A stretch of 64,000 nt of DNA from Clostridia bacterium (GCA_026414765.1 JAOAIJ010000046.1:1-64000), one strand, 5' to 3'. Positions 15,001 to 21,672 are shown, numbered from the stretch's first letter. Numbers and translations: made by a program. The notes: generated from the letters alone by a model not told the origin.

Positions 15001-17047
15001 TGGCAGGGCTTCGGTGGGTGTTTTCGCGGGTGTGACTTTTAACAATTTTCAATTGTATTTGTTGAAGGAATTTGAAAGAGGAAATTTCGTCCCCATCAAT
15101 TCCCAAATTTATTCTATTGCCAACCGGGTATCATACTTTTTTAACCTGAGGGGACCGAGCTTGAGCGTTGATACTGCCTGTTCATCTTCTCTTTATGCCA
15201 TTCATCTGGCCTGTGAAAGCATAAAAGCAGGGGAATGCGAAATGGCTATCGCAGGGGGGGTCAATCTCTCGTTACACCCAAGCAAATATATGTCGTTATG
15301 TGTTTCGCAGTTTGCCTCAAGTGATGGACGCTGCCATTCATTTGGCAAGGATGGGGATGGTTATGTTCCGGGGGAAGGCGTGGGAGCGGTTTTATTAAAG
15401 CCTCTTAATAGGGCAATTGCCGATGGCGATCATATTTATGCCGTTATCAAAGGGACAGCGGTCAATCACGATGGGAAAACTTATGGCTATACCGTTCCAA
15501 ATCCCGTTGCTCAAGCTGAGGTAATCAGGAAAGCTTTGGAATCAGCCAAGCTAGACCCACGCTCCATTAGTTATGTTGAAGCGCACGGCACCGGAACCAA
15601 GCTTGGTGACCCCATTGAAATTACTGGGTTAAACGATGCATTTAAAGGCTATACCACACATAAGCAGTATTGTGCAATCGGCTCTGTAAAGTCAAATATC
15701 GGCCATTTGGAGGCGGCAGCCGGAATTGCCCAATTAACTAAAGTAATCCTTCAGATGAAGCACCGGAAGCTGGCTCCGACCTTGATTCACTCAGACATGC
15801 TAAACCCTGGCATTGATTTTGTGAATACACCCTTCTTTGTTCAACAGACTCTGGAAGAATGGAAACAGCCAGTTATCCGGGTTTACGGAAGAGAAGAAGT
15901 TTTACCCCGCCGTGCCGGAATAAGTTCATTTGGGGCGGGCGGAGTTAATGTCCATATAGTGGTAGAGGAACATCAGGGCGATTCCGGAAGAAAAGAGCAC
16001 GGAGAAAAGGATGAAAGCCCTGTGATTGTAGTGTTGTCGGCAAAGAAGGAAAAAAACTTGCGTACCTATGCTGAACTGTTACGGAACTATTTGAAAAATG
16101 CAAATAAAAATCAGCGGGAAGCAATTAAGCTGAAGAATATTGCTTATACCCTGCAAACAGGCAGGGAACCCATGCCTGTCAGGCTGGCATTTACGGCCGG
16201 AAACTATGGGGAGGCAATAGCTAAACTGGAGATGTTCCTGGATCGGACTGGTATTACGGAAAAAACCGGGGTATATACGGGGAATACCGTACCGGGAAAA
16301 GGCAGTATGAAGCTGGTTGATAATGAAAAGCTTTTAGCCGGCCTGTATGAAAACCGTGAATTGGGTAAGATTGCGGAGCTCTGGGTAAATGGGGAAGAAT
16401 TTGACTGGGAAATGCTGTACCAAAATGATTTACCCTGCCGTGTGCCGCTGCCAACCTACCCTTTTTCGCGGGAAAGGTACTGGATCGAAGAGCACCCCGA
16501 TGAATTTCCGGAAGATCACAAAGTGGCCCCGGGTATTGATATGGAACAAGCAGCGGGGACGAAAGAAGATAAAAAACAGAACACCCCGCGAAACTCAGCG
16601 ATTCTATCGGAGCTGTGCAATGCACTGGAAGGCGAACGCCAGGAAATACTTGAAAAGTATATCCAGAATTTAGTTGCTGAGCTACTGGCATATATACCGC
16701 CCGATGTACCGGAACTTGAGCAAGGTTTTTTTGACATGGGGATGGAGTCGATCATGGTTGAAAGATTTAGGGCTTTGCTTGAAGAATGCGTAAGGTTCAG
16801 TATTCCCGATACAGCTATGTTTGATTATCCAAATATTAGGCAGCTATCCCGGTATCTGCTGGAACTTATACCTTTCAGTGAATTGGAAAGCCAGCATATC
16901 AATAGAGAAGGGCATCTTGACGATTTTTTGCTTCTTAACGGGGCAGATATTCTCAATCTGGGTGTGTCGGAGGAAGTGGATCAAATGTCTTTGGAGGAAG
17001 TAGCTGATGGGCTGAGAGTTTTACTGAACAAATACCAGGACTACTAA
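2..17047 (+). CDS. trans-AT type I polyketide synthase, five carrier modules, 5' partial
   Basis: The reading frame is open from base 2, so the start lies upstream of the window. Domains by position: C-terminal end of a KS (2-210); DH (about 770-1640, HxxxGxxxxP near 860, DxxxQ near 1380); KR (Rossmann glycines near 2370, Ser/Tyr near 2750-2800); C-methyltransferase (3470-4220, IGAGTGG near 3712); ACP (DSI near 4520). Then KS (4830-6080), KR (6790-8050), ACP (near 8220); KS (8520-9840), KR (10460-11840), ACP (near 12045); KS (12315-13580), ACP (near 14335); KS (14640-15970), ACP (near 16740). There is no AT domain anywhere, so malonyl units should come from a separate acyltransferase not seen here. 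The four complete KS domains keep Cys-His-His. Each KS is followed by a linker ending in a LPTYPF motif. The last ACP has GMESI instead of GMDSI. The acidic C-terminal tail (16920-17044) looks like a docking segment for the next protein. Expected chemistry is one alpha-methylated reduced unit, two beta-hydroxyl steps and two unreduced steps; the product is unknown. Confidence 0.95.
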   Translation, partial: VPSLNSEVLNPNIDFINTPFIVQQTLTEWKRPVVELNGEVSEYPRIAGISSFGAGGANAHVVIEEYIPKGMEGYQIRVDDKNPAIIVLSAKNEERLKERARQLLTVIGEQRYSGADLADVAYTLQVGREAMEERLAVMVVSIDELVQKLKDFIEGKNDTEGLFRGQAKGHKDTLTALTADEEMQETIEKWIQRRKYGRMLELWVRGAALDWKKLYGVSKPHRISLPTYPFARERYWIPDSKTKPAGSTTANLSTAAFIHPLLHRNTSDLFEQRFSSTFTGEEFFLSDHVINGQKVLPGVAYLEMARAAVEQAAGSLMEGNIGLRLKNVVWTHPITVKEQPVQVHTGLIPEDTGEIAFEIYSEPGVAGSERMVHSTGKVVLRADEEDPVRDLESVQAQCTGKILSGSQLYEAFKEAGIAYGYGYQGIQEEYIGQGQALAKLSLPSSVFDTQNQFILHPSLMDSALQASIGLMVGSGEGKAMNLNIALLFAIQELEILSSCTPTMWALIRLSEGGRSDGKTQKFDIDICDEQGKICVRMRGVSSRTQEGMGQNSAVPDKVYSGAYSEDLAGTIMLVPVWDVESIEKSQIFPYLTDQIVVIGGNEENRSIIGQCYPKACVLEIAPKDTMDEIARKLEVCGSIDHILWIAPYNPLKSLDDDALIEGQNQGVLQVFRIIKALLSLGYADRDLGWSLITTQSLSIHKNDLVNPVHAGIQGLVGSLVKECQNWKIRLIDLEAGCNWPVEDIVTMPPDPRGEPWVYRRKEWYRQKLVPFHCPSLLDQQLYKTGGVYVVIGGSGGIGEAWSEYMIRTCKAQIIWVGRREKDKIIQAKLDRLAALGPAPHYIAADAAEKEALEQAYEEIIKRYSKINGVVHSVVVFSGQVLADMEEERFQAVLSSKVDVSVRIAQVFGKESLDFVMFFSSINSYLKAYGQSNYASGCTFKDAFARQLSREWPCAVKVMNWGYWGSVGAAAGSDDFHIWMERKGIGSIEPVEAMDALNVLLAGPMDQIALMKPTKPSGFEGIKPAAELITAHPRHLPSEIQNMQKNIPERRPPVQDIKPEENLQIKEINSLLCKLLLGQLQSVGLFTQDNQVKLNFKTKTALNNLNDKWLEESIAVLVRNNYLKHDGTAYTLADNAPVKVDEVWEKWDGQKGPWLQDVNLKAQVALVEVMLRALPEILTGKVPATDIMFPNSSMELVEGIYKNNLIADYFNEVLADAVISYLQERLKQDPSARISIIEIGAGTGGTSIKVFSRLEPYRQHIGEYCFTDISKAFLLHAEKEYGPQNPYLTYKIFNVEEPAAVQGIESGGYDIVIAANVLHATKDIRQTLCNAKAVLRTNGLIILNELCDKNLLSHLTFGLLEGWWLYEDQALRIPGCPGLTPETWQEVLEVEGFRSVIFPAREAYELGQQIIVAESDGIVRQKQSPALVKQGADTSTGRPAGYKASQLPGVSSQSHTLPETGKIQRGIDTTDQAAKDFVKETIISKLSESLKLNPDKIDAEVPFADYGLDSIISVKLVQVINQVLCIELDTTSLFDYSSVGQLATYIVSKYKDTIVKTLGQSIKQENSENKLGNNLEEKQPAYPYSKRFAGRRLLREFEMREKEESTEDPVQNSIAVVGMSGQFPGAKDVNAFWQNLIQGRDSVHELPSQYLDQNRYYRSEKQAGKTYCKWGGILEERDCFDPLFFNISPWEAQYMNPHQRLILQEGWKALEDAGYNPKTLANSKVGMFIGAEHTEYSYESFTGSSDAIIASRLSYYLDLKGPAFVVNTGCSSSGVAIHLACESLRRGESSVAIAGGVFANLDQGTLIKLSEIEMLSPTGRCKTFDESADGTVLSEGVAVVVLKSLRNAITDGDHIYGIIRGSGINQDGASNGITAPNGVAQEELISDVYKQYRINPEKITYVEAHGTGTKLGDPIEANALVRAFKQFTGKERYCAIGSAKSCIGHTGAVAGVTGLIKILLSLQHHKLPGLINFNKLNPFINLNGSAFYVSAEPVEWRPEDGGPLMAALNSFGHGGTNVHLVVQEYVPDMTYSNTLKLLNKENAVIIPLSAKSKERLKDYAGKLLEFLKDSAGEDSPVSQKAGKTSSDVSNPTLNLEGISYTLQIGREAMEERVAFLVKDIPELMAKLAAFLEGNKEIDNCWEGQVKQGKNIFRLFTSDEDMQETVEKWIAKGKMKKVAELWTQGFAIDWELFYGDVKPQRISLPTYPFARERYWVSGATAGFVGIAVKNSDIADMIHPLSQQNTSDLSELRFSPTFTGPSETTDTLMFEPVWKEQNVAKETGVSGYAQHIVMLCEMDGISKDNIESMMEGISCIILRSDRGEIRERFEAYAVKVFEVIQGILKGKSDGKVFVQVVVPFQGEGQLLTGLDGILKTAGLENPKLIGQLIEAEAGEDTGGIIEKLIDNRVSPMDSRIRYQGGKRYVSTCEEVDVSQNEASVPWKDRGIYLITGGMGGLGLIFAREIAQKASGTTLILTGRSGLDGEKQMRLTELQGLGARVEYKQADVSEREAVNGLIKSIQEDYGSLDGIIHSAGIIKDNYIIKKTGEEVREVMAPKTAGLVNLDEASRDMSLDFFILFSSAAGAMGNPGQADYSAANAFMDAYAGYRNSLVLSGQRKGRTVSLNWPLWKEGGMQVDKETVKMMQSTGMAAMETAAGIRALYQGLASGRDQVMVMEGCTAKIRGQLSGKALKARADSPKASVKEADRALLKDKALHRLKAFIKEITNLGIEKIEADEPLESYGIDSVMIIRMNQKFDSIFGELSKTLLFEYRTLNELAEYFVENHPQKCMEWTGIGEQVQSKQEERPSPTAGLNSGLPILTSPKKGNMVPVNFSSANSSHMNREPIAIVGMSGRYPSAKNLEEYWDNLKAGRDCIVEIPEERWPLDGFYCPDQVEAAAQGKSYSKWGGFIEGFADFDPLFFNISPREVMNIDPQERLFIESCWAALEDGGYTKEQLSKRYNGRVGVFAGITKTGFALYGPKLWEQGEQFYPYTSFGSVANRISYLLDLKGPSIPVDTMCSSSLTAIHEACEHLHRGECEMAIAGGVNLYLHPSTYIGLCAQRMLSKDGQCKSFGYGGNGFVAGEGVGVILLKPLSRAIDDQDNIYAVIRGSGINHGGKTNGYTVPNPTAQGELIRETLDKAGVNARTVSYIEAHGTGTELGDPIEITGLNQAFRKDSRDAGFCAIGSVKSNIGHLEAAAGVAGVTKVVLQMKHRKLVPSLHSEELNPNINFISTPFVVQQELEEWKRPVVTLNGETREYPRIAGVSSFGAGGVNAHVVIEEYIPNDREMNQIRVDDKNPAIIVLSAKNEGRLKEKARQLLTVISRRKYTDTNLADVAYTLQVGREAMEERLGVTAGSMGELEQKLKAFIEEESNPEGLYRGQAKGNNDTLTALTADEEMREVIEKWVQHRKYGKILELWVKGMVFDWNRLYDGSKPCRISLPTYPFARERYWIPDAVTKAGNMAGNTNTTVLEAENQDYPDAAIQESYELATFEEVWQEQAFQDASNEEIKTMVCFLSDEENRQEAIKEIQAFSRQTKIIFIAQGAAYQKQSKQAYSILPTDRNSYTDAFKGIREDYGEIDAVLYLWALEDTGRIRDYSCIVYILQAVAAAKLKPGRILLAAQFDNGLDRCYAESWIGFERSLGLIMPDTQTAGIYLEVSCEDRKEKIRGWMPRIWSELRCHKTESVLYQGGKRYICKIRPTVIQHGNSLLRTKGTYLITGGCGGLGLIFAGHLARQYSANLILTGRSPLTEEKQCKIKALEDSGSRVIYVQADVCDETAMREGVKQAKELFGEINGVIHAAGLEDVQSILEKDMQSFYKILDPKVKGTIELGKLFEQEALDFICYFSSSSAIIGDFGSCAYSVGNRFQMAYALYGDNKHPRSKKVIINWPLWKDGGMGSGESESSKMYLKSSGQRFLEAGEGVAVFEDLLVQTNIQHLVIAGQPSRVSRFLGIAPREQSSGTAAIAASSLGKGRRKEMKGLNLEQCLEWDLKESVSKLLKISRDRLDPEGNLADYGFDSISLAEFAALLTRHYGIEITPSLFFGYPTLKKLGQYFITEHKEPIEKFYSEDAALQDVREREQVPAAAFKEQRQNNCALEDVNPSESVQEPIAIIGMSGRFPEARNIGEMWTILVEGREAVTEIPIERFDWRQYYGDPAKEPGKTNCKWCGTIPGVSEFDPLFFEISPMEAETMDPRQRLLLQESWKALEDAGYGSEHIRSSKIGMFVGAEQGDYQFLVKENSSVTSNHNAVLAARLAYFLNLNGPVMAIDTACSSGLVAAHQACLSLRSGECDTAIAAGVTLLLTPGSYLAMGQAGMLSDNGKCYAFDKRANGIVPGEAVAVVVLKRLSKAVADGDPIYAVIKGSGINYDGKTNGITAPSGVAQARLLKGVYDQYQVNPAEIGYIVTHGTGTKLGDPVEVNALYEAFKGYTKRQGYCALTSTKTNFGHTFAASGLVSLISLVQALRYGTIPVSLHCEQENNYINWKESPFYVNKVNRPWTNSPGKNRTGAVSAFGMSGTNVHMAVQEYTREEISMPGCRAPYSLLVLSAKSQEALQEKIRDMIVALGSKELQEKGLASVSYTLLEGRQHFNHRCAAVVQDMENAVYVLEQAIGKEKLPNLFYGKVSRDFTGQKAIRQYAQDMIKQSLSLSADKDKYQETLYALAELYCQGYDMEWSQLFGDSRPCRVNLPTYPFAKESYWAPAPKDYAMTGGITGPASNTAGQPSILHHTQDLYERHSQDSRETDPILLFTVSYLTNVLSSVLKISPEKFDPEAGFGEYGMDSIVITQVNRVLEDAFESIPATLFFTYKSINQLAQYFVKEHCEKVKFMYQKLNDSSNLMLMEENDQYQTGENCQNQQMENVDSKVKQQNLANTGRDNLDASDSDIAIIGISGQYPQAADIDEFWENLKSGKDCIVEIPKERWDYRKYYRQESGNGGKSGGMYCKWGGFLSDADKFDPSFFSISPIEARYTDPQERLFLQTVSACFEDAGYSRKLLKDSDAGDGRASVGVFAGVTFNNFQLYLLKEFERGNFVPINSQIYSIANRVSYFFNLRGPSLSVDTACSSSLYAIHLACESIKAGECEMAIAGGVNLSLHPSKYMSLCVSQFASSDGRCHSFGKDGDGYVPGEGVGAVLLKPLNRAIADGDHIYAVIKGTAVNHDGKTYGYTVPNPVAQAEVIRKALESAKLDPRSISYVEAHGTGTKLGDPIEITGLNDAFKGYTTHKQYCAIGSVKSNIGHLEAAAGIAQLTKVILQMKHRKLAPTLIHSDMLNPGIDFVNTPFFVQQTLEEWKQPVIRVYGREEVLPRRAGISSFGAGGVNVHIVVEEHQGDSGRKEHGEKDESPVIVVLSAKKEKNLRTYAELLRNYLKNANKNQREAIKLKNIAYTLQTGREPMPVRLAFTAGNYGEAIAKLEMFLDRTGITEKTGVYTGNTVPGKGSMKLVDNEKLLAGLYENRELGKIAELWVNGEEFDWEMLYQNDLPCRVPLPTYPFSRERYWIEEHPDEFPEDHKVAPGIDMEQAAGTKEDKKQNTPRNSAILSELCNALEGERQEILEKYIQNLVAELLAYIPPDVPELEQGFFDMGMESIMVERFRALLEECVRFSIPDTAMFDYPNIRQLSRYLLELIPFSELESQHINREGHLDDFLLLNGADILNLGVSEEVDQMSLEEVADGLRVLLNKYQDY

Positions 17048-17097
17048 AACTCGAAGAAATACTGAAACAGAATTATCATCATAAGGGGGTTAATCTT

Positions 17098-20000
17098 ATG
17101 GCTGTTGAAATGGGACAAGAGGATTATTTATTATTACTAAAAAAGTCATTAAGCACAATTAAAAAATTAGATGCAGAATTAGAAATGCAAAGGAAAGAAA
17201 AAGAGCCGATTGCCATAATTGGCATGGGATTCCGTTTTCCGGGAGGGAGTCATGATCCTCAGACGTTCTGGGAGTTTTTAACGGAGGGAAGGGACGGAGT
17301 TATAGGGGTACCTAAGGATAGGTGGTGCATTGACGAGCTTAATGTTCCCGGGGTACATCTTAGGGAAGCCGGCTTTCTTCACGAGAATGTGGGGGAATTT
17401 GATGCTCACTTTTTCGGAATATCTCCACGTGAGGCTGTAGAAATGGACCCCCAACAGCGGCTGCTGCTGGAAGTGAGTTGGGAGGCGCTGGAACGGGCCG
17501 GTATTGCTCCAAGTAAGCTTCAAGGGACGAAAACAGGTGTTTTTATCGGTATTATAGGTTCGGATTATTCTACTTTGCCGCGTAAGGATATGAATCCATA
17601 TTTTCTTACAGGCTCACTACCGAATATTGCCTCCGGAAGGATTTCATACATTTTAGGAACCCATGGCCCGGCTATTTCTGTAGATACAGCCTGTTCTTCA
17701 TCATTGGTGGCTGTTCACCTTGCCTGCGAAAGCTTGCGAAGAGGTGAATCCACATTGGCTTTGGCAGGAGGAGTAAGCCTAATGCTGTCACCTGCTGCTT
17801 TTATATCACTCTGCAGTTTTAATGCTATTGCTGAGGACGGAAGGTGCAAGACCTTTGATGCCGGCGGAGATGGCTATGGGCGGGGTGAAGGCTGTGGAGC
17901 AGTAGTATTGAAAAGACTTTCAGATGCAATAAAGGATAAGGACCCGATTTTAGCGGTGATCAGGGGGACCGGCGTTAATCAGGACGGTCCCGGCAGTGGG
18001 TTGACAGTTCCTAATGGGACGGCTCAGAAAGAGTTAATCTTGAAAACACTTGAAGAATCTAACGTCTCACCTGAGGAAATCAGTTATTTTGAAGCCCATG
18101 GGACAGGAACTTCACTGGGAGACCCTATCGAAGTCCAGGCGTTAACCGAGGTATTCGGCAAAAAGACGGGAGGCCGGACAGAACCATTGATTATCGGATC
18201 GCTGAAAAGTAATATCGGACACCTGGAAGCAGCGGCCGGTATTGCGAGCCTGATCAAGATTATTTTATGTTTGCAGAATAAAGAGATCCCGCCTAATTTA
18301 AACTTAAAAACACTTAACCCGAGAATCCACCTGGAGAGAATTCCGGCAATTGTCCCCCAAAAAACCATTCCATGGGGAACGGCAGGAAAACCAAGGATGG
18401 CAGGGATCAGCTCATTTGGATTTAGTGGAACAAATGCTTACGCAATAGTTGCCGAACCGCCTAAGGATATGTCTATTAATAATGACTTGAAGCCTGCTTG
18501 TGAAAGGCCTTTGCATATCCTGGCACTCTCAGCCAAAAGCGAAAATGTTTTAATGCAATTGATAACTAAATATAAAAGCTATTTTGAAAACCCAAATAAT
18601 GAAAAATTGGAGAATATATGCTTTACAGCCAATACGGGGAGGACTCATTTTACCCGCCGGATTTCCTTTGCTGCTGAAAACCCGGAGCAGATGAAAAGTA
18701 AGCTTGCAGAGTATTTGCAAGGCAATCCGGAGTCCGGAATCAATGGAGTAAGGGGAAAAGAAAATGCTGATTCAAAACTTGTCTTTATATTTAACGGTAA
18801 AACAAATATAGAGATATGCAAATCCCTGTTTGATACGCAGCCGGTTTTCCGGAAAGCCTTGCTATCATGCAATGAAAGGCTGCAGCAGTTTGCAGATACA
18901 TCTTTCTTGGATAGTGTTCTGATCAATGATTTGAAACAGGATGATAGTATCCCAGGATATATGAAGGATGTAATCTCATTTTCTTTACAATACAGTCTGT
19001 TAAAACTATGGGAGAGCTGGGGTGTTAAGCCTAGTGCTGTTTTGGGAAGTGGAAATGGACAATTTGCTGCTGCTTGCGCAGCAGGAGTAATGAGTATGGA
19101 AACTGCTCTGTTATTCATTTTGGAAAATCAAGGTATTGCGTTACAAGCAGATGCTGAAAAAGTCTTAAACCAGTTTAAGATACGTATGATATCTGCCGCC
19201 GGAGAAGGCTTTATTGAAAAGCAAGAGGCCGTTTCAAGCCGTTATTGGGAAAGAGTCCTTAGTATTGAACCAAAGATCAGAAAAGGAATTGAATACCTTA
19301 TCCAGCAAGGGTATAAGCATTTTTTGGAGATAGGGCCGGTAGATGAGCCGGACTATCAGGGGGATGTTCTTATTAATTCCTCAATCTCATATTTTTCTTT
19401 CCCCTCTTGCGGGAATCCATGGAGGGCTTTAGTCAATATATTGGGAAGTCTTTACTGCTCGGGAGTGGATATAGACTGGTCGGGTTTTGATCAGGGCTAT
19501 GACAGGCATAAGGTGGTATTGCCGACATATCCGTTCCAAAGAAAGTATTTTTGGTGTGATGCCATTCCCTTTAATGAATATTTCAGGAAAATGACGGGGA
19601 TAGAAAGGGAAGAAAGTGCCGGCAGCAGCCTGGATGGCAGGATTATTAATTCTCCCGTTAAGGAAAAACAGATTGAATACAGCCTGAGCCTGGATGCGAT
19701 TCCGGATTTAAAGGATACACATGGAGTATTGCATGTAGGGTACTACTTTGAAATCCTGTACCGGGCGGTCAGGAAAATCTATAACAGATCTTTTGTATTG
19801 AAATCGATTGAATTTCTGAGTGCTTTGATTGTTCCTGAAAAGAGCACACTGAATATGTCGTTGATTTTGCTGGCTAAGGAACGAGGAGAAATAGAGTTTT
19901 CTTTTTACGGATGTAAGGAAAGCAATAACTGGAGCAAGCATACGCAAGGAGTGATCCTGATTGATGATACAAGTACGGCGTTACAGACTTATCGCGACGT

Positions 20001-21672
20001 TCGGGCAGACATTATAAACCAGTGTCAAGAGCAGTATTCCGGTACGGAATTCTATCGGAAGCTTCAAGAGAGAGGGATTCTTTTGGGCGAAAGTGTTCAA
20101 TGCATAGAAAATGTTTGGTGCAGAGAAGGAGAGGCATTGGCACGGTTCAAGCAATCACAAAAGCCGGATACTTCCAATGGATATGAAACCGGAGTCCACC
20201 CGGGTGTCTTTGATGCCTGCGCGCAGTTGTTTCATGCAGCTTTGCCTCAAAGTGCAGATAAAGGCATGAAATATATGGTTACCAGGTGGGAGGGTTTTAG
20301 CTTCAATCCTGGAGACGAAATGCGAGAATTGTGGTGCCATGCAGTTCTTCGAGACAGTCTGCAAGCACCGGACCTTTTAACTGGGACATTTCAATTGCTT
20401 GACCAGGACGGAAAACTGATTGCACAGATAAGCAACGGTCTTATGAAAGGAATAAGCAAGGAGCATGAGGATGCTTTTAAAAAGTATATGGAAAGCGAAG
20501 CGGCAAAAGGAACGGAAGGTGAATCGGAAACTCTGAATAATTTAAGATGCGTAACTTCTGATAAATGGGGAGAGATAATAACCGGCTATTTACAGCACTT
20601 ATTTGCCTCAATATTAAGAATGGAGGCATCTGAAATTGATATAAATGAATCGCTGATGGATTTAGGTATGGATTCGCTGGTGGGTGTTGAGGCCAAGCTA
20701 AAGATTGAAAAGGAATTCAGAATATTCTTGCCTCTGGAATTACTGATTCAGGGTCCGAGCATTCAGAAACTGGGGGAATCAATTATCCCCCTTGTTCCGG
20801 TAGAACCTGGAAGGAGTGACAGCTTAAAGGCTGACAGTATCCATAAGGAAAATAAAATAGATATTAGCCGCTGGATTGTTCATCGTAAGACGAACCCTTC
20901 AGCGAAGATCAAATTATTCTGTTTTCCATATGGGGGTGGCGGTGCCTCGATATATAGAAGATGGCAGACAAAACTGCCTGACCATATAGAAATCTGTCCT
21001 GTCCAGCTTCCCGGAAGGGAAAACCGGATTAAGGAAAAAGCATTTGTTGATATCGGTACGGCAGTTAAAGCTCTGAAGGAAATGATCTTACCTGAACTAG
21101 ACCGGCCTTATGCCTTTTATGGACATAGCGTGGGCGCTCTGGTTTCGTACCGGTTGGCTTATGAATTATGGAAAGAGGTTGATAACAAGCCGAAACATGT
21201 ATTTGCGGGAGGGTATTCATCGCCGGTTATTTTACCAAATCCCTTTCTTGCGGTTCAAAGAGAAAAATTCCAAAAGCTTGGCTATGAGGATATTCCCGCT
21301 CCGGAAATTCTTTCTTCAGCTACACCGGAACAAGCAAAAAAGATTCTGGAAATCACAGGAGGTATTCCTGGTCCGGAAACAGATATAAACGAAGAATTGA
21401 TAAAGGTCTTTTTACCGATAGGGCTTGCAGATTTACAGTTGGTAAATAGTTTTAGCTCAATCGGTGAAGCTGCTTTTGATGTTCCCATATCAGCGGTTCA
21501 CGGAAAAAAGGATATAAGGGTCAACGAACCGGAAATGCGCCAGTGGAAAAAATTGACCAAAGGTGCGTTTAAGCTTCATATCTTGCCTGGAGATCACCTT
21601 TTTCTCCATGAAGAACAGGACCAAAAACAATTATTGGAATTAATCTGTAAGCAACTAGAAAAATATGTTTAA
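17098..21672 (+). CDS. terminal PKS module: docking-KS-inactive AT-DH-like-ACP-thioesterase
   Basis: 1524 residues, starting 50 bp after the preceding PKS behind an AAGGGGG ribosome site. The N-terminus (residues 1-38) is a short coiled-coil docking segment. The KS follows with GMGFRFPGG, Cys199 in TACSSS, HGTGT and NIGH; these motifs resemble cis-AT PKSs rather than the KSs of the previous gene. Residues about 560-800 align by eye with a malonyl-AT (TQPVFRKAL, LWESWGVKPSAVLG, AACAAGVMS, FLEIGPV). The nucleophile elbow GHSxG is GSGNG (residues 650-654), so the catalytic Ser is missing and the domain is probably non-functional. A DH-like double hotdog follows (about 865-1120): VHPGVFDACAQ is present but the HxxxGxxxxP motif is not recognisable. 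Then come an ACP (GMDSL, near 1190) and an alpha/beta-hydrolase TE with GHSVG (Ser1344) and GDHLF, of the GrsT/RifR type II style. It should take the chain from the preceding PKS and release it. Confidence 0.94.
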   Translation: MAVEMGQEDYLLLLKKSLSTIKKLDAELEMQRKEKEPIAIIGMGFRFPGGSHDPQTFWEFLTEGRDGVIGVPKDRWCIDELNVPGVHLREAGFLHENVGEFDAHFFGISPREAVEMDPQQRLLLEVSWEALERAGIAPSKLQGTKTGVFIGIIGSDYSTLPRKDMNPYFLTGSLPNIASGRISYILGTHGPAISVDTACSSSLVAVHLACESLRRGESTLALAGGVSLMLSPAAFISLCSFNAIAEDGRCKTFDAGGDGYGRGEGCGAVVLKRLSDAIKDKDPILAVIRGTGVNQDGPGSGLTVPNGTAQKELILKTLEESNVSPEEISYFEAHGTGTSLGDPIEVQALTEVFGKKTGGRTEPLIIGSLKSNIGHLEAAAGIASLIKIILCLQNKEIPPNLNLKTLNPRIHLERIPAIVPQKTIPWGTAGKPRMAGISSFGFSGTNAYAIVAEPPKDMSINNDLKPACERPLHILALSAKSENVLMQLITKYKSYFENPNNEKLENICFTANTGRTHFTRRISFAAENPEQMKSKLAEYLQGNPESGINGVRGKENADSKLVFIFNGKTNIEICKSLFDTQPVFRKALLSCNERLQQFADTSFLDSVLINDLKQDDSIPGYMKDVISFSLQYSLLKLWESWGVKPSAVLGSGNGQFAAACAAGVMSMETALLFILENQGIALQADAEKVLNQFKIRMISAAGEGFIEKQEAVSSRYWERVLSIEPKIRKGIEYLIQQGYKHFLEIGPVDEPDYQGDVLINSSISYFSFPSCGNPWRALVNILGSLYCSGVDIDWSGFDQGYDRHKVVLPTYPFQRKYFWCDAIPFNEYFRKMTGIEREESAGSSLDGRIINSPVKEKQIEYSLSLDAIPDLKDTHGVLHVGYYFEILYRAVRKIYNRSFVLKSIEFLSALIVPEKSTLNMSLILLAKERGEIEFSFYGCKESNNWSKHTQGVILIDDTSTALQTYRDVRADIINQCQEQYSGTEFYRKLQERGILLGESVQCIENVWCREGEALARFKQSQKPDTSNGYETGVHPGVFDACAQLFHAALPQSADKGMKYMVTRWEGFSFNPGDEMRELWCHAVLRDSLQAPDLLTGTFQLLDQDGKLIAQISNGLMKGISKEHEDAFKKYMESEAAKGTEGESETLNNLRCVTSDKWGEIITGYLQHLFASILRMEASEIDINESLMDLGMDSLVGVEAKLKIEKEFRIFLPLELLIQGPSIQKLGESIIPLVPVEPGRSDSLKADSIHKENKIDISRWIVHRKTNPSAKIKLFCFPYGGGGASIYRRWQTKLPDHIEICPVQLPGRENRIKEKAFVDIGTAVKALKEMILPELDRPYAFYGHSVGALVSYRLAYELWKEVDNKPKHVFAGGYSSPVILPNPFLAVQREKFQKLGYEDIPAPEILSSATPEQAKKILEITGGIPGPETDINEELIKVFLPIGLADLQLVNSFSSIGEAAFDVPISAVHGKKDIRVNEPEMRQWKKLTKGAFKLHILPGDHLFLHEEQDQKQLLELICKQLEKYV

